Below are positions 52,092 through 60,909 of a DNA stretch of 64,000 nucleotides, in pieces. Every line of letters begins with the position of its first letter. Position 1 is the stretch's first letter. Under the pieces are notes generated by a model. The model was not told where the DNA came from, searched no databases, and worked only from the letters and a program-made list of their open reading frames with translations. Source of the stretch: an uncultured bacterium (GTDB lineage Bacteria; Bacillota; Limnochordia; DTU080; JAAYLA01); NCBI GenBank assembly GCA_937983075.1, contig CALKAQ010000013.1, positions 1-64,000 of the forward strand, read 5' to 3'. A program made the translations under genes and the position numbers.

Positions 52092-53282
52092 TCACCGCAT
52101 GGGTCCATTGTTTGTTGACGTGTTTTGCTGCTTCACCCGTTCGGCGCGGCCCGAACGAATATGAAACACCTCGGCTTTTTTCACAATTTCTTCGCCTAAA
52201 TCACCGAGATGTGCGGATGTGATGAACGTCTGCACCCGGTCTTGAACCGCCGTGACAAGAAAGTTTCGCCGCGTGGAATCGAGTTCCGACATGACATCAT
52301 CGAGCAAAAGGATGGGAGGCTCGCCCACTTCCTCCTCCATATAGGCGATTTCCGCCAATTTACAGGCGAGAACGGCTGTACGCTGCTGTCCTTGCGATCC
52401 GTATGCCCGCAAGTCCCGGCCGTCGATTACGAAGCGAATGTCATCCCGCTGCGGTCCGACCATGCTCACACCGCGGCGCAGTTCAATCGGCCGCATCTTG
52501 TACAGCGCTTCCTCGAACCTGCGCGCTGCGATGCTCGGATCGGTCCACATCGCATGATCCGGACTTTCGGAAAACTCGCCCGACTCATCCGTTGCAAAAA
52601 ACGGTTCGTAAGCGAGGACCAGGCTCTCAACCCCCCGGGTGATTTGCCGATGAATGCGCTGTGCCCACCTCGACAGGGCGTTCACCATTTCCGCCCGTTT
52701 GATGATGATCGGCACTCCGTGTTCCAAAAGCTGTGCGTCCCACGGTTCCAAGCGATTCGCCGGCGCCTGCCCTTCGGCGACCTGGCGCAAAACGGCGTTT
52801 CGTTGCCGCAAAGCCCGATGATAACGGCTCAGCCGGTCACGGTAAGACGAACTGACCTGTGCAATTTCGTAGTCGAGAAACTGCCGCCGCAAAGACGGAC
52901 TGCCTTTCACAAGCTGCAAATCGTCCGGCGTAAAGGCGACGACGTTCAGATTGCCAAACAAGTCCCGCAAACGGCGAATCGGCTGTCCGTTCACCCGGAT
53001 GCGTTTGGCGACGCCCGGGCGCACGACGACGTCGATCGTCACCGGACCGAATTCGCGCTTAACCTCGGCTGCCACGCGCGCCATGTCGGCTCCCCACCGA
53101 ATGAATTCCACATCTTTGCTCGCCCGAGGCGAACGCCCCGTCGCCAGCAAGATGATGGCTTCGAGCGCGTTGGTCTTGCCTTGGGCGTTTTGCCCGGTCA
53201 AGACGTGAAGCAAGCCTGAAAAACGAAATTGCTGCGAAGCATAATTGCGGAAATCGACCAACGTCAAGCTATCGATTCGCAC
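52092..53282 (-). CDS. recF: DNA replication and repair protein RecF
   Basis: An SMC-like ATPase that helps load RecA at gaps. Walker A GQNAQGKTNALEAI is near residue 34, the signature SQGQQR near 300 (AYGSQGQQRTAVLACKLAE), and Walker B PILLLDDVMSELD near 325. The start is GTG with a weak site, eight bases after dnaN. The S4-domain gene yaaA, which normally lies between dnaN and recF in Firmicutes, is not present. Confidence 0.96.
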   Translation of the reverse strand: MRIDSLTLVDFRNYASQQFRFSGLLHVLTGQNAQGKTNALEAIILLATGRSPRASKDVEFIRWGADMARVAAEVKREFGPVTIDVVVRPGVAKRIRVNGQPIRRLRDLFGNLNVVAFTPDDLQLVKGSPSLRRQFLDYEIAQVSSSYRDRLSRYHRALRQRNAVLRQVAEGQAPANRLEPWDAQLLEHGVPIIIKRAEMVNALSRWAQRIHRQITRGVESLVLAYEPFFATDESGEFSESPDHAMWTDPSIAARRFEEALYKMRPIELRRGVSMVGPQRDDIRFVIDGRDLRAYGSQGQQRTAVLACKLAEIAYMEEEVGEPPILLLDDVMSELDSTRRNFLVTAVQDRVQTFITSAHLGDLGEEIVKKAEVFHIRSGRAERVKQQNTSTNNGPMR

Positions 53283-53290
53283 TGCGCACG

Positions 53291-54394
53291 CTAACCCACT
53301 CGCACCGGCATGACGACATAGCGGTAAGCGTCGTCATCGACACCGTGAATGACTGCCGGCAGTAAATCTTTCCCCATGTGTACTTCGACATAATCTTGCT
53401 CAATGACACGCAAAACATCCATCAGGAAACGAGCTTGATAGGACATTTCAAGATCTTCCCCGTCTTGCTCGACCGGAATCTCTTCGTGGGCTTGACCGAC
53501 CTCGGCCTCACTGGCGGTAACCGCCAAGGAGTTGTTGCTCACGGATAGACGTACGAAAGGTGTTCCGTTGCGCGTGACCAAAGACGCGCGATCGACGGCG
53601 TCGAGAAATGCGTTTCGCTCGATGCGAAAACGTACGGGAAGCTGTGCCGGGAACACACGCCGGTAATCGGGGAACTGCCCTTCAATCAGCCGTGATACGA
53701 ACTTCATCTCCGGCAAGGAAAAAATGATTTCGTTGCCTTGGATGCCGAAGTCGACCACGCTTTCCGCATCGCCGCTCAAAAGCCGCAGTACTTCGTTCAG
53801 GCTTTTTGCCGGCACGACGGCCGCTGCAGACTTTTGTCCCCCTTGCAGCAAACGCCCTTTCCGCAGCGCAAGACGGTTCGCGTCGGTGGCGGCAAATGCA
53901 ATCTGATCGCCCTCAATTTCAATCAAAACTCCCGTCAGAAGCGGCCTCGACTCTTCGCGCGCGGTCGCAAACACCGTCTGTCGAATCATGGAACGCAAAT
54001 CGCTTTGAGAAATTCGCCAATATTCCTCCGGCATGGGGGTAAGCTCCGGAAAATCTTCTGCCGATCGCGTCTGCAACGTAAAACGAGCCCGCCCGGATTC
54101 GACGACGGCCTGGCCTTCCCCCTGCATGCGCCAGATCACTTCGTCCGCGGGCAGCTTTCGAACGATGCCCGAGAAGAGCTTGCCATCGACCACCCAGCGG
54201 CCGGGTTGGGTTACTTGCGCGGGAACGGTGCGTTCCACCCCGATTTCGCGATCGGTTGCGACCAGCCGCACCCTGTCGCCTTCAACTTCGACGAGAATAC
54301 CTGATAGCAATGGCTCGACATCGTTATTCGAAATCGCCCGGTCAACACTCGCGACTCCTTGCAGCAGCGCTGCACTTTCGCATTGAAAACTCAA
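53291..54394 (-). CDS. dnaN: DNA polymerase III sliding clamp (beta subunit)
   Basis: The clamp tethers the polymerase to DNA as a dimer. Three repeated clamp folds can be followed over 367 residues. LLSGILVEVEGDRVRLVATD and LLTGVLIEIEGDQIAFAATDANRLA are the matching strands of domains one and two. The TTG at 54394 is chosen: GGGAGGAAG lies upstream and the protein then starts LSFQCESAALLQGV like other clamps. The longer frame would run through a strong hairpin in the dnaA-dnaN gap. Confidence 0.96.
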   Translation of the reverse strand: MSFQCESAALLQGVASVDRAISNNDVEPLLSGILVEVEGDRVRLVATDREIGVERTVPAQVTQPGRWVVDGKLFSGIVRKLPADEVIWRMQGEGQAVVESGRARFTLQTRSAEDFPELTPMPEEYWRISQSDLRSMIRQTVFATAREESRPLLTGVLIEIEGDQIAFAATDANRLALRKGRLLQGGQKSAAAVVPAKSLNEVLRLLSGDAESVVDFGIQGNEIIFSLPEMKFVSRLIEGQFPDYRRVFPAQLPVRFRIERNAFLDAVDRASLVTRNGTPFVRLSVSNNSLAVTASEAEVGQAHEEIPVEQDGEDLEMSYQARFLMDVLRVIEQDYVEVHMGKDLLPAVIHGVDDDAYRYVVMPVRVG

Positions 54395-54740
54395 CCCCGC
54401 TTCCTCCCTTTGTGCTTTCCCACAAGCGGTATCGGCAAAAATTTGCGCACAACCGCGCGAGCAGTAGGAATTTTCGAGCGCGCGGTTGTTGTGAAATGTG
54501 GATGACACAAGCCGACAGATCTTAATTCATAAATTCATTTAAGGTCGTCGTCGTCATAATAGGGGGTGTTTACAATGTGCAAAGGTGAGACAAACGCCCA
54601 TCTCATGGGATGAATCGATTGTTGGTAACCGTGTAGACGGACGATCGGTCGCGTCCACAATGTCCCCACGCGCTGAGCGCTGTTTTTTCCTCCACAAGTT
54701 TATCCCCCGACATTTCCACATAAAATGTGCATAAAAAATT
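54395..54740. other. dnaA-dnaN intergenic region with DnaA-box-like sites
   Basis: In 346 bases there is no gene. On the minus strand TTATGCACA (54734-54726) fits the DnaA-box form TTATNCACA and lies in an A/T-rich tract. A weaker TTTATCCCCC is nearby. In bipartite origins this is where the second box cluster and unwinding element sit. A hairpin at 54449-54489 is listed separately. Confidence 0.55.
54449..54489 (-). terminator. Strong hairpin, possible attenuator before dnaN
   Basis: ACAACCGCGCG and CGCGCGGTTGT pair perfectly over 11 bases with a loop of about 19. On the minus strand TTTTT follows about seven bases later. It could limit read-through from dnaA to dnaN. Confidence 0.5.
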
Positions 54741-56228
54741 TTAGTTTCCGGATCGGATGTGATCGATCAACACTTGGATGGTGGTCCGAAACGCTGCGTC
54801 ACTTTCGCTGTCTTTGCGAATTTTTTCACAAGCGTGCATGACCGTCGTATGGTCGCGGCCGCCAAATTCTTCACCGATGCGCGGCAATGATGCGTCGGTC
54901 AGTTCGCGGCTCAAATACATCGCGATTTGACGCGGCACCGTGACCGAGCGGCTGCGTCGCTTTCCTTTCAGGTCGGCAACCTTAATGCCGAAGTGTGACG
55001 CGACAATCTCTTGGATGCGCTGAATGGTAACCGGTTTGGGTTGCGTATCCGGCAAGATTTCTTTCAACGCTTCGGTGGCCAGCTCGACCGACAGCGGCCG
55101 TTGATGCAGCGATGAAAACGCGATAACCCGGTTGAGTGCGCCTTCAAGCTCACGGATGTTCGATTGGATATGGCTCGCGATGAAGTCGAGAACTTCATCG
55201 GGCACGGAATAGCCTTCATTGCGAGCTTTTTGCCGTAAAATGGCAACCCGCGTTTCAATGTCCGGCGCTTGTATGTCGGCCGTCAGACCCCATTCAAAAC
55301 GAGAACGAAGTCGGTCTTCCAACGTAGGAATTTCTTTGGGCGGCCGATCGCTTGAAATGACAATTTGCTTATTCGCCTGATAAAGCGCATTAAAAGTGTG
55401 GAAAAACTCTTCTTGTGTACTCTCTTTTCCGGCTACGAAATGGATGTCGTCAATTAAGAGCACATCGACGGAACGATAGCGTTGGCGAAATTCGACCATC
55501 GACTTCGTCTGCAGCGCATTGATCAGGTCGTTGGTAAAGCGCTCCGAAGATACATACACTACGTGTAGATGTGGATGATGTTTGAGAACGTAGTGCCCAA
55601 TCGCCTGCATGAGATGCGTTTTGCCTAAACCAACGCCTCCGTAGAGGAACAGCGGGTTGTACACCGCGGCTGGCTCAGAAGCCGCTGCGAGTGCGGCAGC
55701 GTGTGGAAACCGGTTTCCAGAACCGACTACAAAAGTATCGAACGTATATTTGGGATTCAATGTATCCGACATGACGGCCTGGGTGGCCATGTCATGCCGG
55801 GACGATCCGTTCGTATGTAAGGTATTCACGTGGAACGTGGGCGCGGCGGGTTTGGCAACCGAACTGCGCGGCTCTGCATGCGGGGATGTGGATAACCGAA
55901 TCGCCTCTGGGCGGTACGGTTCCACCCGCGGTATCGGAGCGCCGATGCGCGGAGGTTCTTCCCCGCGCACGACGAGCCGAAGATTCAGAGGAATGCCAAA
56001 AATTTCCTGAGTCCAACCGTGCAGCTGTGTATAATAGCGTGTTTCGACCCAATCGCGCGCGAAACGAGTGGGGAACTCAATAATGAGGTCCCCGTCATCG
56101 GTATAAATAGGCCGGCTTCCGGAAAGAAGCATCTCTAAATTGTTGTTGTGGGCGTCGCTCGTGACTGCAGCAATGACTCGGCTCCAAAGTTGTTCCAGGT
56201 CGATGTTGGTAAGCGTACGATCGATCAC
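54741..56228 (-). CDS. dnaA: Chromosomal replication initiator protein DnaA
   Basis: DnaA binds oriC boxes and opens the duplex. Domain I spans the first about 85 residues (LEQLWSRVIAAVTSD). A variable linker with His, Ser and Pro follows. The AAA+ core has Walker A GGVGLGKTHL near 200 and Walker B LLIDDIHFV. Domain IV contains the box-binding signature GGRDHTTVMHACEKI. At 495 residues it is a little long because of the linker. The GTG start has GAAGGGG seven bases upstream. Confidence 0.97.
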   Translation of the reverse strand: MIDRTLTNIDLEQLWSRVIAAVTSDAHNNNLEMLLSGSRPIYTDDGDLIIEFPTRFARDWVETRYYTQLHGWTQEIFGIPLNLRLVVRGEEPPRIGAPIPRVEPYRPEAIRLSTSPHAEPRSSVAKPAAPTFHVNTLHTNGSSRHDMATQAVMSDTLNPKYTFDTFVVGSGNRFPHAAALAAASEPAAVYNPLFLYGGVGLGKTHLMQAIGHYVLKHHPHLHVVYVSSERFTNDLINALQTKSMVEFRQRYRSVDVLLIDDIHFVAGKESTQEEFFHTFNALYQANKQIVISSDRPPKEIPTLEDRLRSRFEWGLTADIQAPDIETRVAILRQKARNEGYSVPDEVLDFIASHIQSNIRELEGALNRVIAFSSLHQRPLSVELATEALKEILPDTQPKPVTIQRIQEIVASHFGIKVADLKGKRRSRSVTVPRQIAMYLSRELTDASLPRIGEEFGGRDHTTVMHACEKIRKDSESDAAFRTTIQVLIDHIRSGN

Positions 56229-56343
56229 AGCACAGCCCCTTCTTCCCGGATTTTCAATAGCGAGGATGGTCCGAAGGACAAAACGCGCCCGCCGGCAGGG
56301 CCATTGGAAAGCACTTCCGGCGAGCGACTGCAGGTACGTATAT

Positions 56344-56358
56344 TCAACAGGTCATCAT
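56344..56358 (-). other. Tiny upstream reading frame with a strong ribosome site, before dnaA
   Basis: GGGAGGAG is followed by ATG ATG ACC TGT TGA, a four-codon frame, about 115 bases before the dnaA start. It is small but has a better ribosome site than dnaA itself. Confidence 0.4.
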
Positions 56359-56399
56359 CTTCTCCTCCCTGGCAAATCGGGGCCAACCGGGCGCTATAT

Positions 56400-56700
56400 G
56401 CACAAAATCCACAAGTTATCCACAGAAGTGCGCGCTGAATTTTTCCGATTGCCAAGAGGACGCGTCAACTTCATCCACAGCAGTGGATGAAATGGGCAAA
56501 AAATGGCTTTGAACAGGGCTTTCTTGGATCCGGAAAGCAGGGAAAAACTTGTGTACCGGGGATTTCAAGGCGGTTTCGCGGCATGGTTGGGTTATCCACA
56601 AGTTATCCACAGCAAAAAAATTTTTCCCTCAGCTTCCACAGAAGTGATCGGTTTATACACATTATTCACAGGGAATGTGGATAACTATGTGGAAACAAGC
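56400..56700. other. oriC: Replication origin oriC with DnaA-box cluster
   Basis: Boxes are TTATCCACA at 56416-56424, 56592-56600 and 56603-56611, TTATACACA at 56653-56661, TTATTCACA at 56662-56670 and, reversed, TGTGGATAA at 56676-56684. Partial copies surround a TTCATCCAC-4-GTGGATGAA inverted repeat (56470-56491). An A/T-rich run (AAAAAAATTTTT, about 56614-56625) could unwind. The tract lies between dnaA and rpmH, and gene direction switches here. Confidence 0.93.
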
Positions 56701-56786
56701 TGCCACGTCTGGTCACGCGTCAGAATTGTAGGGTCAGATCGAAATCGATGTGCACTCATGCGGCTTGGTGAAAGGGTTGCGGCCGT

Positions 56787-56815
56787 TTGACAGGCCAAAA
56801 GGGGGTCGATATAAT
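56787..56815 (+). promoter_or_regulatory. Consensus promoter of rpmH
   Basis: TTGACA at 56787-56792 and TATAAT at 56810-56815 are 17 bases apart, an exact sigma-A consensus. It probably drives rpmH and the genes after it. Confidence 0.92.
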
Positions 56816-56847
56816 CAATCTGATAAACTAGGAGGTGCTTTTTCTCG

Positions 56848-56982
56848 ATGAAGCGGACATTTCAGCCGAAACGCATTCGCCGGAAGCGTCGGCACGGTTT
56901 TATGGCGCGCATGGCGACGAAATCCGGAAGGCTTGTTTTAAAGAGGCGTCGGGCGAAAGGCCGCAAACGCTTGACGGCTTGA
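56848..56982 (+). CDS. rpmH: 50S ribosomal protein L34
   Basis: L34 is a small, very basic protein of the large ribosomal subunit. The 44 residues begin MKRTFQPKRIRRKRRHGF and end KGRKRLTA, the complete family sequence. AGGAGG lies about 11 bases before the ATG. It is the first gene to the right of oriC, next to rnpA as in nearly all bacteria. Confidence 0.98.
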   Translation: MKRTFQPKRIRRKRRHGFMARMATKSGRLVLKRRRAKGRKRLTA

Positions 56983-57124
56983 TTTTCACTGCGACGTTAT
57001 CCGCATATGGCATCGAATGCGGCGTATGACGTCGAATGGGCACAGAGGCCGGCTGCACAAGGGCGACAACGGTAGAACATATGCTCAAGTGTTGCGGGCC
57101 TTGCTTGATGTTGGGGGAAATGGC

Positions 57125-57472
57125 GTGAGAGTGGGCAGAGCTGTAACTCTAAAACGGCCGGAAGCGTTTCAACGCTGTTACCGCGAAGGGCGGGCATACA
57201 AAAATTCCGTGGCCGTTTTGCACGTCATCCCCAACGATGAGGGGCATACAAGGGTCGGTTTTTCGGTCAGTTCCAAGTTGGGGAAAGCGGTTGTCAGAAA
57301 CCGGATGAAGCGTCGCATGCGCGAAGTGGTGCGCAAACTGCCGCTCGCTGCCGGCTTCGACCTCGTATTTTCAGCTCGCAGCCGGGCGAAAGACATTGCT
57401 TTTGCTGAGCTGGAACAACTCATCACGAAACTCTGCGTCAAAGCAGGAGTGCTGGAAGATTGGGGGAAGTAG
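57125..57472 (+). CDS. rnpA: Ribonuclease P protein component
   Basis: RnpA helps the RNase P RNA trim tRNA 5' ends. The product holds LKRPEAFQRCYREGRAYKN and the RNR signature VVRNRMKRRMREVVRK. The frame is open to 57017, but the GTG at 57125 with GGGGGA upstream gives 115 residues, the normal length. It follows rpmH by about 140 bases, longer than usual. Confidence 0.93.
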   Translation: MRVGRAVTLKRPEAFQRCYREGRAYKNSVAVLHVIPNDEGHTRVGFSVSSKLGKAVVRNRMKRRMREVVRKLPLAAGFDLVFSARSRAKDIAFAELEQLITKLCVKAGVLEDWGK

Positions 57473-57521
57473 GCAGCGTGCAGCCGCCGTCATCCCTTGA
57501 GCGAAGGTGTGTGAAAGGACC

Positions 57522-57731
57522 ATGAAACGACTGTTGCTATGGTGCCTTTCGTTTTACCGAAAATCGATCAGCCCCTTATTTCCACCTTCGTGTCGCTATG
57601 TACCAACGTGTTCGGCGTACGCAATCGAAGCGATCGAACGGTACGGGGCTTTGCGGGGCAGTTGGCTGGCGCTGAAGCGAATATTGCGCTGCCATCCATG
57701 GGGTGGCAGCGGATATGATCCGGTTCGATAG
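57522..57731 (+). CDS. yidD: Membrane protein insertion efficiency factor YidD
   Basis: A short protein thought to help YidC-dependent insertion. The 69 residues contain FYRKSISPLFPPSCRYVPTCSAYAIEAI and end HPWGGSGYDPV, both family hallmarks, with Cys pairs conserved. The ATG at 57522 is chosen over a GTG at 57507. It lies between rnpA and yidC. Confidence 0.95.
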   Translation: MKRLLLWCLSFYRKSISPLFPPSCRYVPTCSAYAIEAIERYGALRGSWLALKRILRCHPWGGSGYDPVR

Positions 57732-57785
57732 CCGCTGTTGCAATGCCCGACGTGCAAGTGAAACTCGTCTTGGGAGGCGCCGTGA

Positions 57786-58418
57786 GTGGGTATTACCACC
57801 TTTTTAGGTGAGATCATAGGAAACTTTCTCTTGTTTCTGACGGAACTTACCGGGAATTACGGTGTTGCCATTATCTTATTGACAATAGCCATCCGCCTGC
57901 TGATGTATCCGTTGACGCTGAATCAAATGAAATCAGCGGTCCAGATGCGGAAACTGCAGCCAAAGCTGCAAGCGCTGCAGGAAAGATTCAAAGACAATCC
58001 GCAAGAGTACCAAAAACGAGTCATGGAGCTCTGGAAAGAACACGGCATCAATCCTTTTTCAGGCTGTCTGCCTCTTCTTGTCCAGCTGCCCATTTTGTAT
58101 GCGTTGTTTGCGGTGTTGCGTGACTTCAGCTTTGAGGGAATCAGCCCGAACTTTTTGATTTGGGACCTCAGCGTAAACGATCCTTATTACGTGTTACCCA
58201 TTCTCGCCGGCGTCACGACCTATCTCCAAGCGATGATGACGATGACTGATCCTTCTCAACGGACGATGCTGATGGTCATGCCAGTGGTCATCACCTTAGT
58301 CAGCATCAGTTTCCCCGCAGGAGTTGTTTTGTACTGGTTGACCAGCAATCTGTTTGCCATTGCGCAACAATTTCTCATCACCCGAACGGTGGCCGAAGGG
58401 GGTCAGGGAACAACATGA
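57786..58418 (+). CDS. yidC: Membrane protein insertase YidC/SpoIIIJ family
   Basis: It inserts proteins into the cytoplasmic membrane. The 210 residues have five hydrophobic segments and the functional Arg in the first core helix (LLTIAIRLLMYPLT). The large periplasmic domain of Gram-negative YidC is absent and there is no lipobox, unlike Bacillus SpoIIIJ. The GTG start has GGAGG about eight bases upstream. It overlaps jag by four bases. Confidence 0.95.
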   Translation: MGITTFLGEIIGNFLLFLTELTGNYGVAIILLTIAIRLLMYPLTLNQMKSAVQMRKLQPKLQALQERFKDNPQEYQKRVMELWKEHGINPFSGCLPLLVQLPILYALFAVLRDFSFEGISPNFLIWDLSVNDPYYVLPILAGVTTYLQAMMTMTDPSQRTMLMVMPVVITLVSISFPAGVVLYWLTSNLFAIAQQFLITRTVAEGGQGTT

Positions 58419-59143
58419 GGTCAGTCGAGAAGACGGGGCGCACTGTCGAAGAAGCGATCCAAGAAGCGCTGAATGAGTTGGGCATCGAACGCGACGAGGC
58501 CGAAATTGTTGTTCTTGAAGAAGGAAGCAAGGGCCTTTTTGGGTTGCTGCGCGGCAGGTCCGCACGTGTGCGCGTGGGACTCAAGGCTGATCTCGCAGCT
58601 GCAAAAAGCGGCGATCGCAGCGCAACGGCAGCTTCCGAAGAAGAGGCACGCCGTCTGGATGACTTGCGCAATGCCGCGATTGAGCGAGGTCGGGAATTTT
58701 TGGTCGGCGTTTTGGAACGACTCGGCATCACCGCGGGAATTGAAATTCGGGAAGATGACGATATCGTTTACATGAATGTGACCGGCGCCGATTTGGGGAT
58801 TTTGATCGGCCGCAAAGGCCAGACGCTCGATTCGGTTCAATATTTGGTCAACATCGTCGCAAATCGACAAGGCGGAGTTCGGGTGCGGATTGTCATCGAT
58901 GCAGAAGGTTATCGGGAACGGCGGGAACAATTCTTGCGCGGTCTCGCCATGCGTATGGCGGAACGCGTGCGGCGTCGCGGCAGAAGAGTTGTGCTGGAGC
59001 CGATGAGCGCGTTGGAACGGCGGGTAGTACATATGGCGCTGAAAGACGAGGAGGACTTGACGACTTTCAGCGAAGGCAAAGAGCCTTACCGCCGCGTCGT
59101 CATCGTCCGCAAGCGGCCTTTGGTGCGGGACGAAAATGTCTGA
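58415..59143 (+). CDS. jag: RNA-binding protein Jag/KhpB
   Basis: The 242 residues contain a Jag-N domain (1-50, VEKTGRTVEEAIQEAL), a linker, a KH domain with the GRKGQTL loop near residue 131, and an R3H domain (RRVVHMALKDEEDLTTFSEG). KhpB binds many transcripts and links to cell elongation. It starts inside the yidC stop. In most Firmicutes mnmE and mnmG follow. Here rsmG does, after a terminator. Confidence 0.95.
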   Translation: MRSVEKTGRTVEEAIQEALNELGIERDEAEIVVLEEGSKGLFGLLRGRSARVRVGLKADLAAAKSGDRSATAASEEEARRLDDLRNAAIERGREFLVGVLERLGITAGIEIREDDDIVYMNVTGADLGILIGRKGQTLDSVQYLVNIVANRQGGVRVRIVIDAEGYRERREQFLRGLAMRMAERVRRRGRRVVLEPMSALERRVVHMALKDEEDLTTFSEGKEPYRRVVIVRKRPLVRDENV

Positions 59144-59169
59144 TCGACATAGCACGTGCGACGGTGCAC

Positions 59170-59195
59170 AACCCCGACGTTTGTCGGGGTTTTTT
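59170..59195 (+). terminator. Terminator between jag and rsmG
   Basis: AACCCCGAC-GTTT-GTCGGGGTT is a 9-bp stem followed by T residues. It ends the rpmH-to-jag transcript, so rsmG needs read-through or its own promoter. Confidence 0.93.
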
Positions 59196-59215
59196 GTATC
59201 AAGGAGGGTATGAGG

Positions 59216-59935
59216 GTGGAATTCAAAGCGGCGTTGCAAAAGGGCTGCGAAGCGATCGGGCTTCCCCTTGCGCCCGAAGTTCTCGAACGGTGCGAAATCT
59301 ACGCTTCGCTTCTGGAAGAATGGAATGCAAAGATGAACCTGACAGCTATCGAAGATGCCGAAGGCGTTGCGGTGAAGCACTTCGTCGATTCGGCCGCCGT
59401 GCTCACATTCGGCGTCATCTCCGGAAACGAGCGTATGGTTGATGTAGGTACCGGAGCCGGATTCCCGGGTTTGGTATTAAAAATATTTCGACCTTCGCTT
59501 CGCGTGACGTTGATCGATTCGTTGGGTAAGCGCATTCGATTTCTCGAAACAGTGGTCGACGCGTTGGGCTTGGATGCGGTGGAATGCTTGCATGCTCGTG
59601 CAGAAGATGCGGGAAGGCGGCCCGAGCTGCGGGAGCAGTTTGATTTGGTCGTCGCGCGAGCGGTCGCACCGTGGCCGGTGTTGAGCGAACTGCTGTTGCC
59701 TTTCGCGCGTATCGGCGGATTCGTCGTCGGTTGGAAAGGCCCGGATGGTGGCGTTGAGGTGCAGCAAGCCGATGCGGCCATTCAGCTGCTCGGCGGCAAA
59801 ACGCGTGAATGTTTGAATTTTGAACTTCCCAAAGGATTCGGTTTACGCACATTCATTCGGATTGAAAAAGTCAAAGCCACTCCCCAAGCTTATCCTCGCA
59901 AAGCGGGAGTTCCGAAGCGTCAACCCTTGGCATGA
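59216..59935 (+). CDS. rsmG: 16S rRNA (guanine-527-N7)-methyltransferase
   Basis: RsmG (GidB) methylates G527 in 16S rRNA. Landmarks are WNAKMNLTAI, the SAM loop VDVGTGAGFPGLVL, IDSLGKRIRFLE and VVARAVAPWPVLSE. AAGGAGG lies eight bases before the GTG at 59216, while the ATG at 59210 is too close, so the GTG is chosen (239 residues). Loss of mnmE/mnmG from this spot brings it next to jag. Confidence 0.95.
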   Translation: MEFKAALQKGCEAIGLPLAPEVLERCEIYASLLEEWNAKMNLTAIEDAEGVAVKHFVDSAAVLTFGVISGNERMVDVGTGAGFPGLVLKIFRPSLRVTLIDSLGKRIRFLETVVDALGLDAVECLHARAEDAGRRPELREQFDLVVARAVAPWPVLSELLLPFARIGGFVVGWKGPDGGVEVQQADAAIQLLGGKTRECLNFELPKGFGLRTFIRIEKVKATPQAYPRKAGVPKRQPLA

Positions 59936-60020
59936 GGCGGAAGACTGCAGGCGAAACGGCTCGTAGAGGAGGATAGCTCGCTCGGGACGAATCCTTTACC
60001 CGTCGGGAGGGATCAACGGA

Positions 60021-60908
60021 GTGCGACTTTCCGAGTTGCTGCGAGCGAAGGGGCGAGAGGTTCAGGACGAACGGCCCGCTGAACGTGAAGTCGGCCACAA
60101 CGAGCCAAACCGGAATGAGCAGGTGGTGCTGCTCGATGTGGCATCAATTCAACCGAATCCGTATCAACCGCGGCGCGAGTTTGCCGAGGCGGCTTTGGCC
60201 GGTTTGGCGCGCTCGATCGAAAAGCAAGGGTTGCTGCAGCCAGTGATCGTGCGACGCACCGGGAACGGTTACCAGCTGTTGATGGGCGAACGCCGTCTGC
60301 GTGCGTGTGAGTCGTTGGGCTGGAAGCAGATTCCTGCGATCATACGAGAAGTCGACGACCGTGAAGCAGCCGTGATCGCTCTGATGGAAAATTTGCAGCG
60401 TGAGGACCTTAATCTGTTTGAAGAAATTGAGGCGATCCGCCGTTTGCGCGACGAGTTCGGGTTCACGCAGACGCACATTGCTCAAATGCTCGGTTTAAGC
60501 CAATCGACCGTCGCGAACAAATTGCGCCTGCTGCAGTTGAGCACTGAGGTGCGGGAGCTGATATCCCGGGAAAAACTGTCCGAAAGGCATGCAAGAGCGT
60601 TGCTTCCGTTGGAATCAACTGCACTGCAGGTAGAGGTTGTGAAGCAAGTCATCGAGCATGGCTTGAATGTCAAAGAAACGGAAGCTTTGGTTCAAAGCAA
60701 AATCGAAGCGATGCGTTCTTCGCTCCCGGAAAAGACGCAAGCCAAACGCGCGGCGAAAGACGCCCGAGATGCTGGACAGCTGATCAAGCGCATTCAACGT
60801 TTGATTGACCGATTCGCCGGCCAAGGCACAGAAGTTGAAGTGCAGCAGAGCGAGGCCGAAGGCTACATCGAAGTGCGGTTGCGGATTCAAACCGGGAAGG
60901 AGTACTGA
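60021..60908 (+). CDS. noc: Nucleoid occlusion protein Noc (ParB family)
   Basis: Noc binds its own DNA sites and blocks division over the nucleoid. The 295 residues have a ParB/Noc CTP-binding domain (IQPNPYQPRREF, LLMGERRLRACESLG), a helix-turn-helix (FTQTHIAQMLGLSQSTVANKLRL) and a C-terminal dimer region. The N-terminal stretch MRLSELLRAKGREVQ is an amphipathic segment like the Noc membrane-targeting helix. This, and the place before soj-spo0J, favours Noc over a second ParB. Confidence 0.9.
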   Translation: MRLSELLRAKGREVQDERPAEREVGHNEPNRNEQVVLLDVASIQPNPYQPRREFAEAALAGLARSIEKQGLLQPVIVRRTGNGYQLLMGERRLRACESLGWKQIPAIIREVDDREAAVIALMENLQREDLNLFEEIEAIRRLRDEFGFTQTHIAQMLGLSQSTVANKLRLLQLSTEVRELISREKLSERHARALLPLESTALQVEVVKQVIEHGLNVKETEALVQSKIEAMRSSLPEKTQAKRAAKDARDAGQLIKRIQRLIDRFAGQGTEVEVQQSEAEGYIEVRLRIQTGKEY

Positions 60909-60909
60909 C

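Noticed and set aside
55824..55839. parS-like GTATTCACGTGGAACG inside dnaA
   Set aside because: Only the right half matches; the left arm lacks TGTT. Likely chance in coding sequence.
56835..57029. 64-residue frame over rpmH
   Set aside because: It overlaps the certain rpmH gene in another frame.
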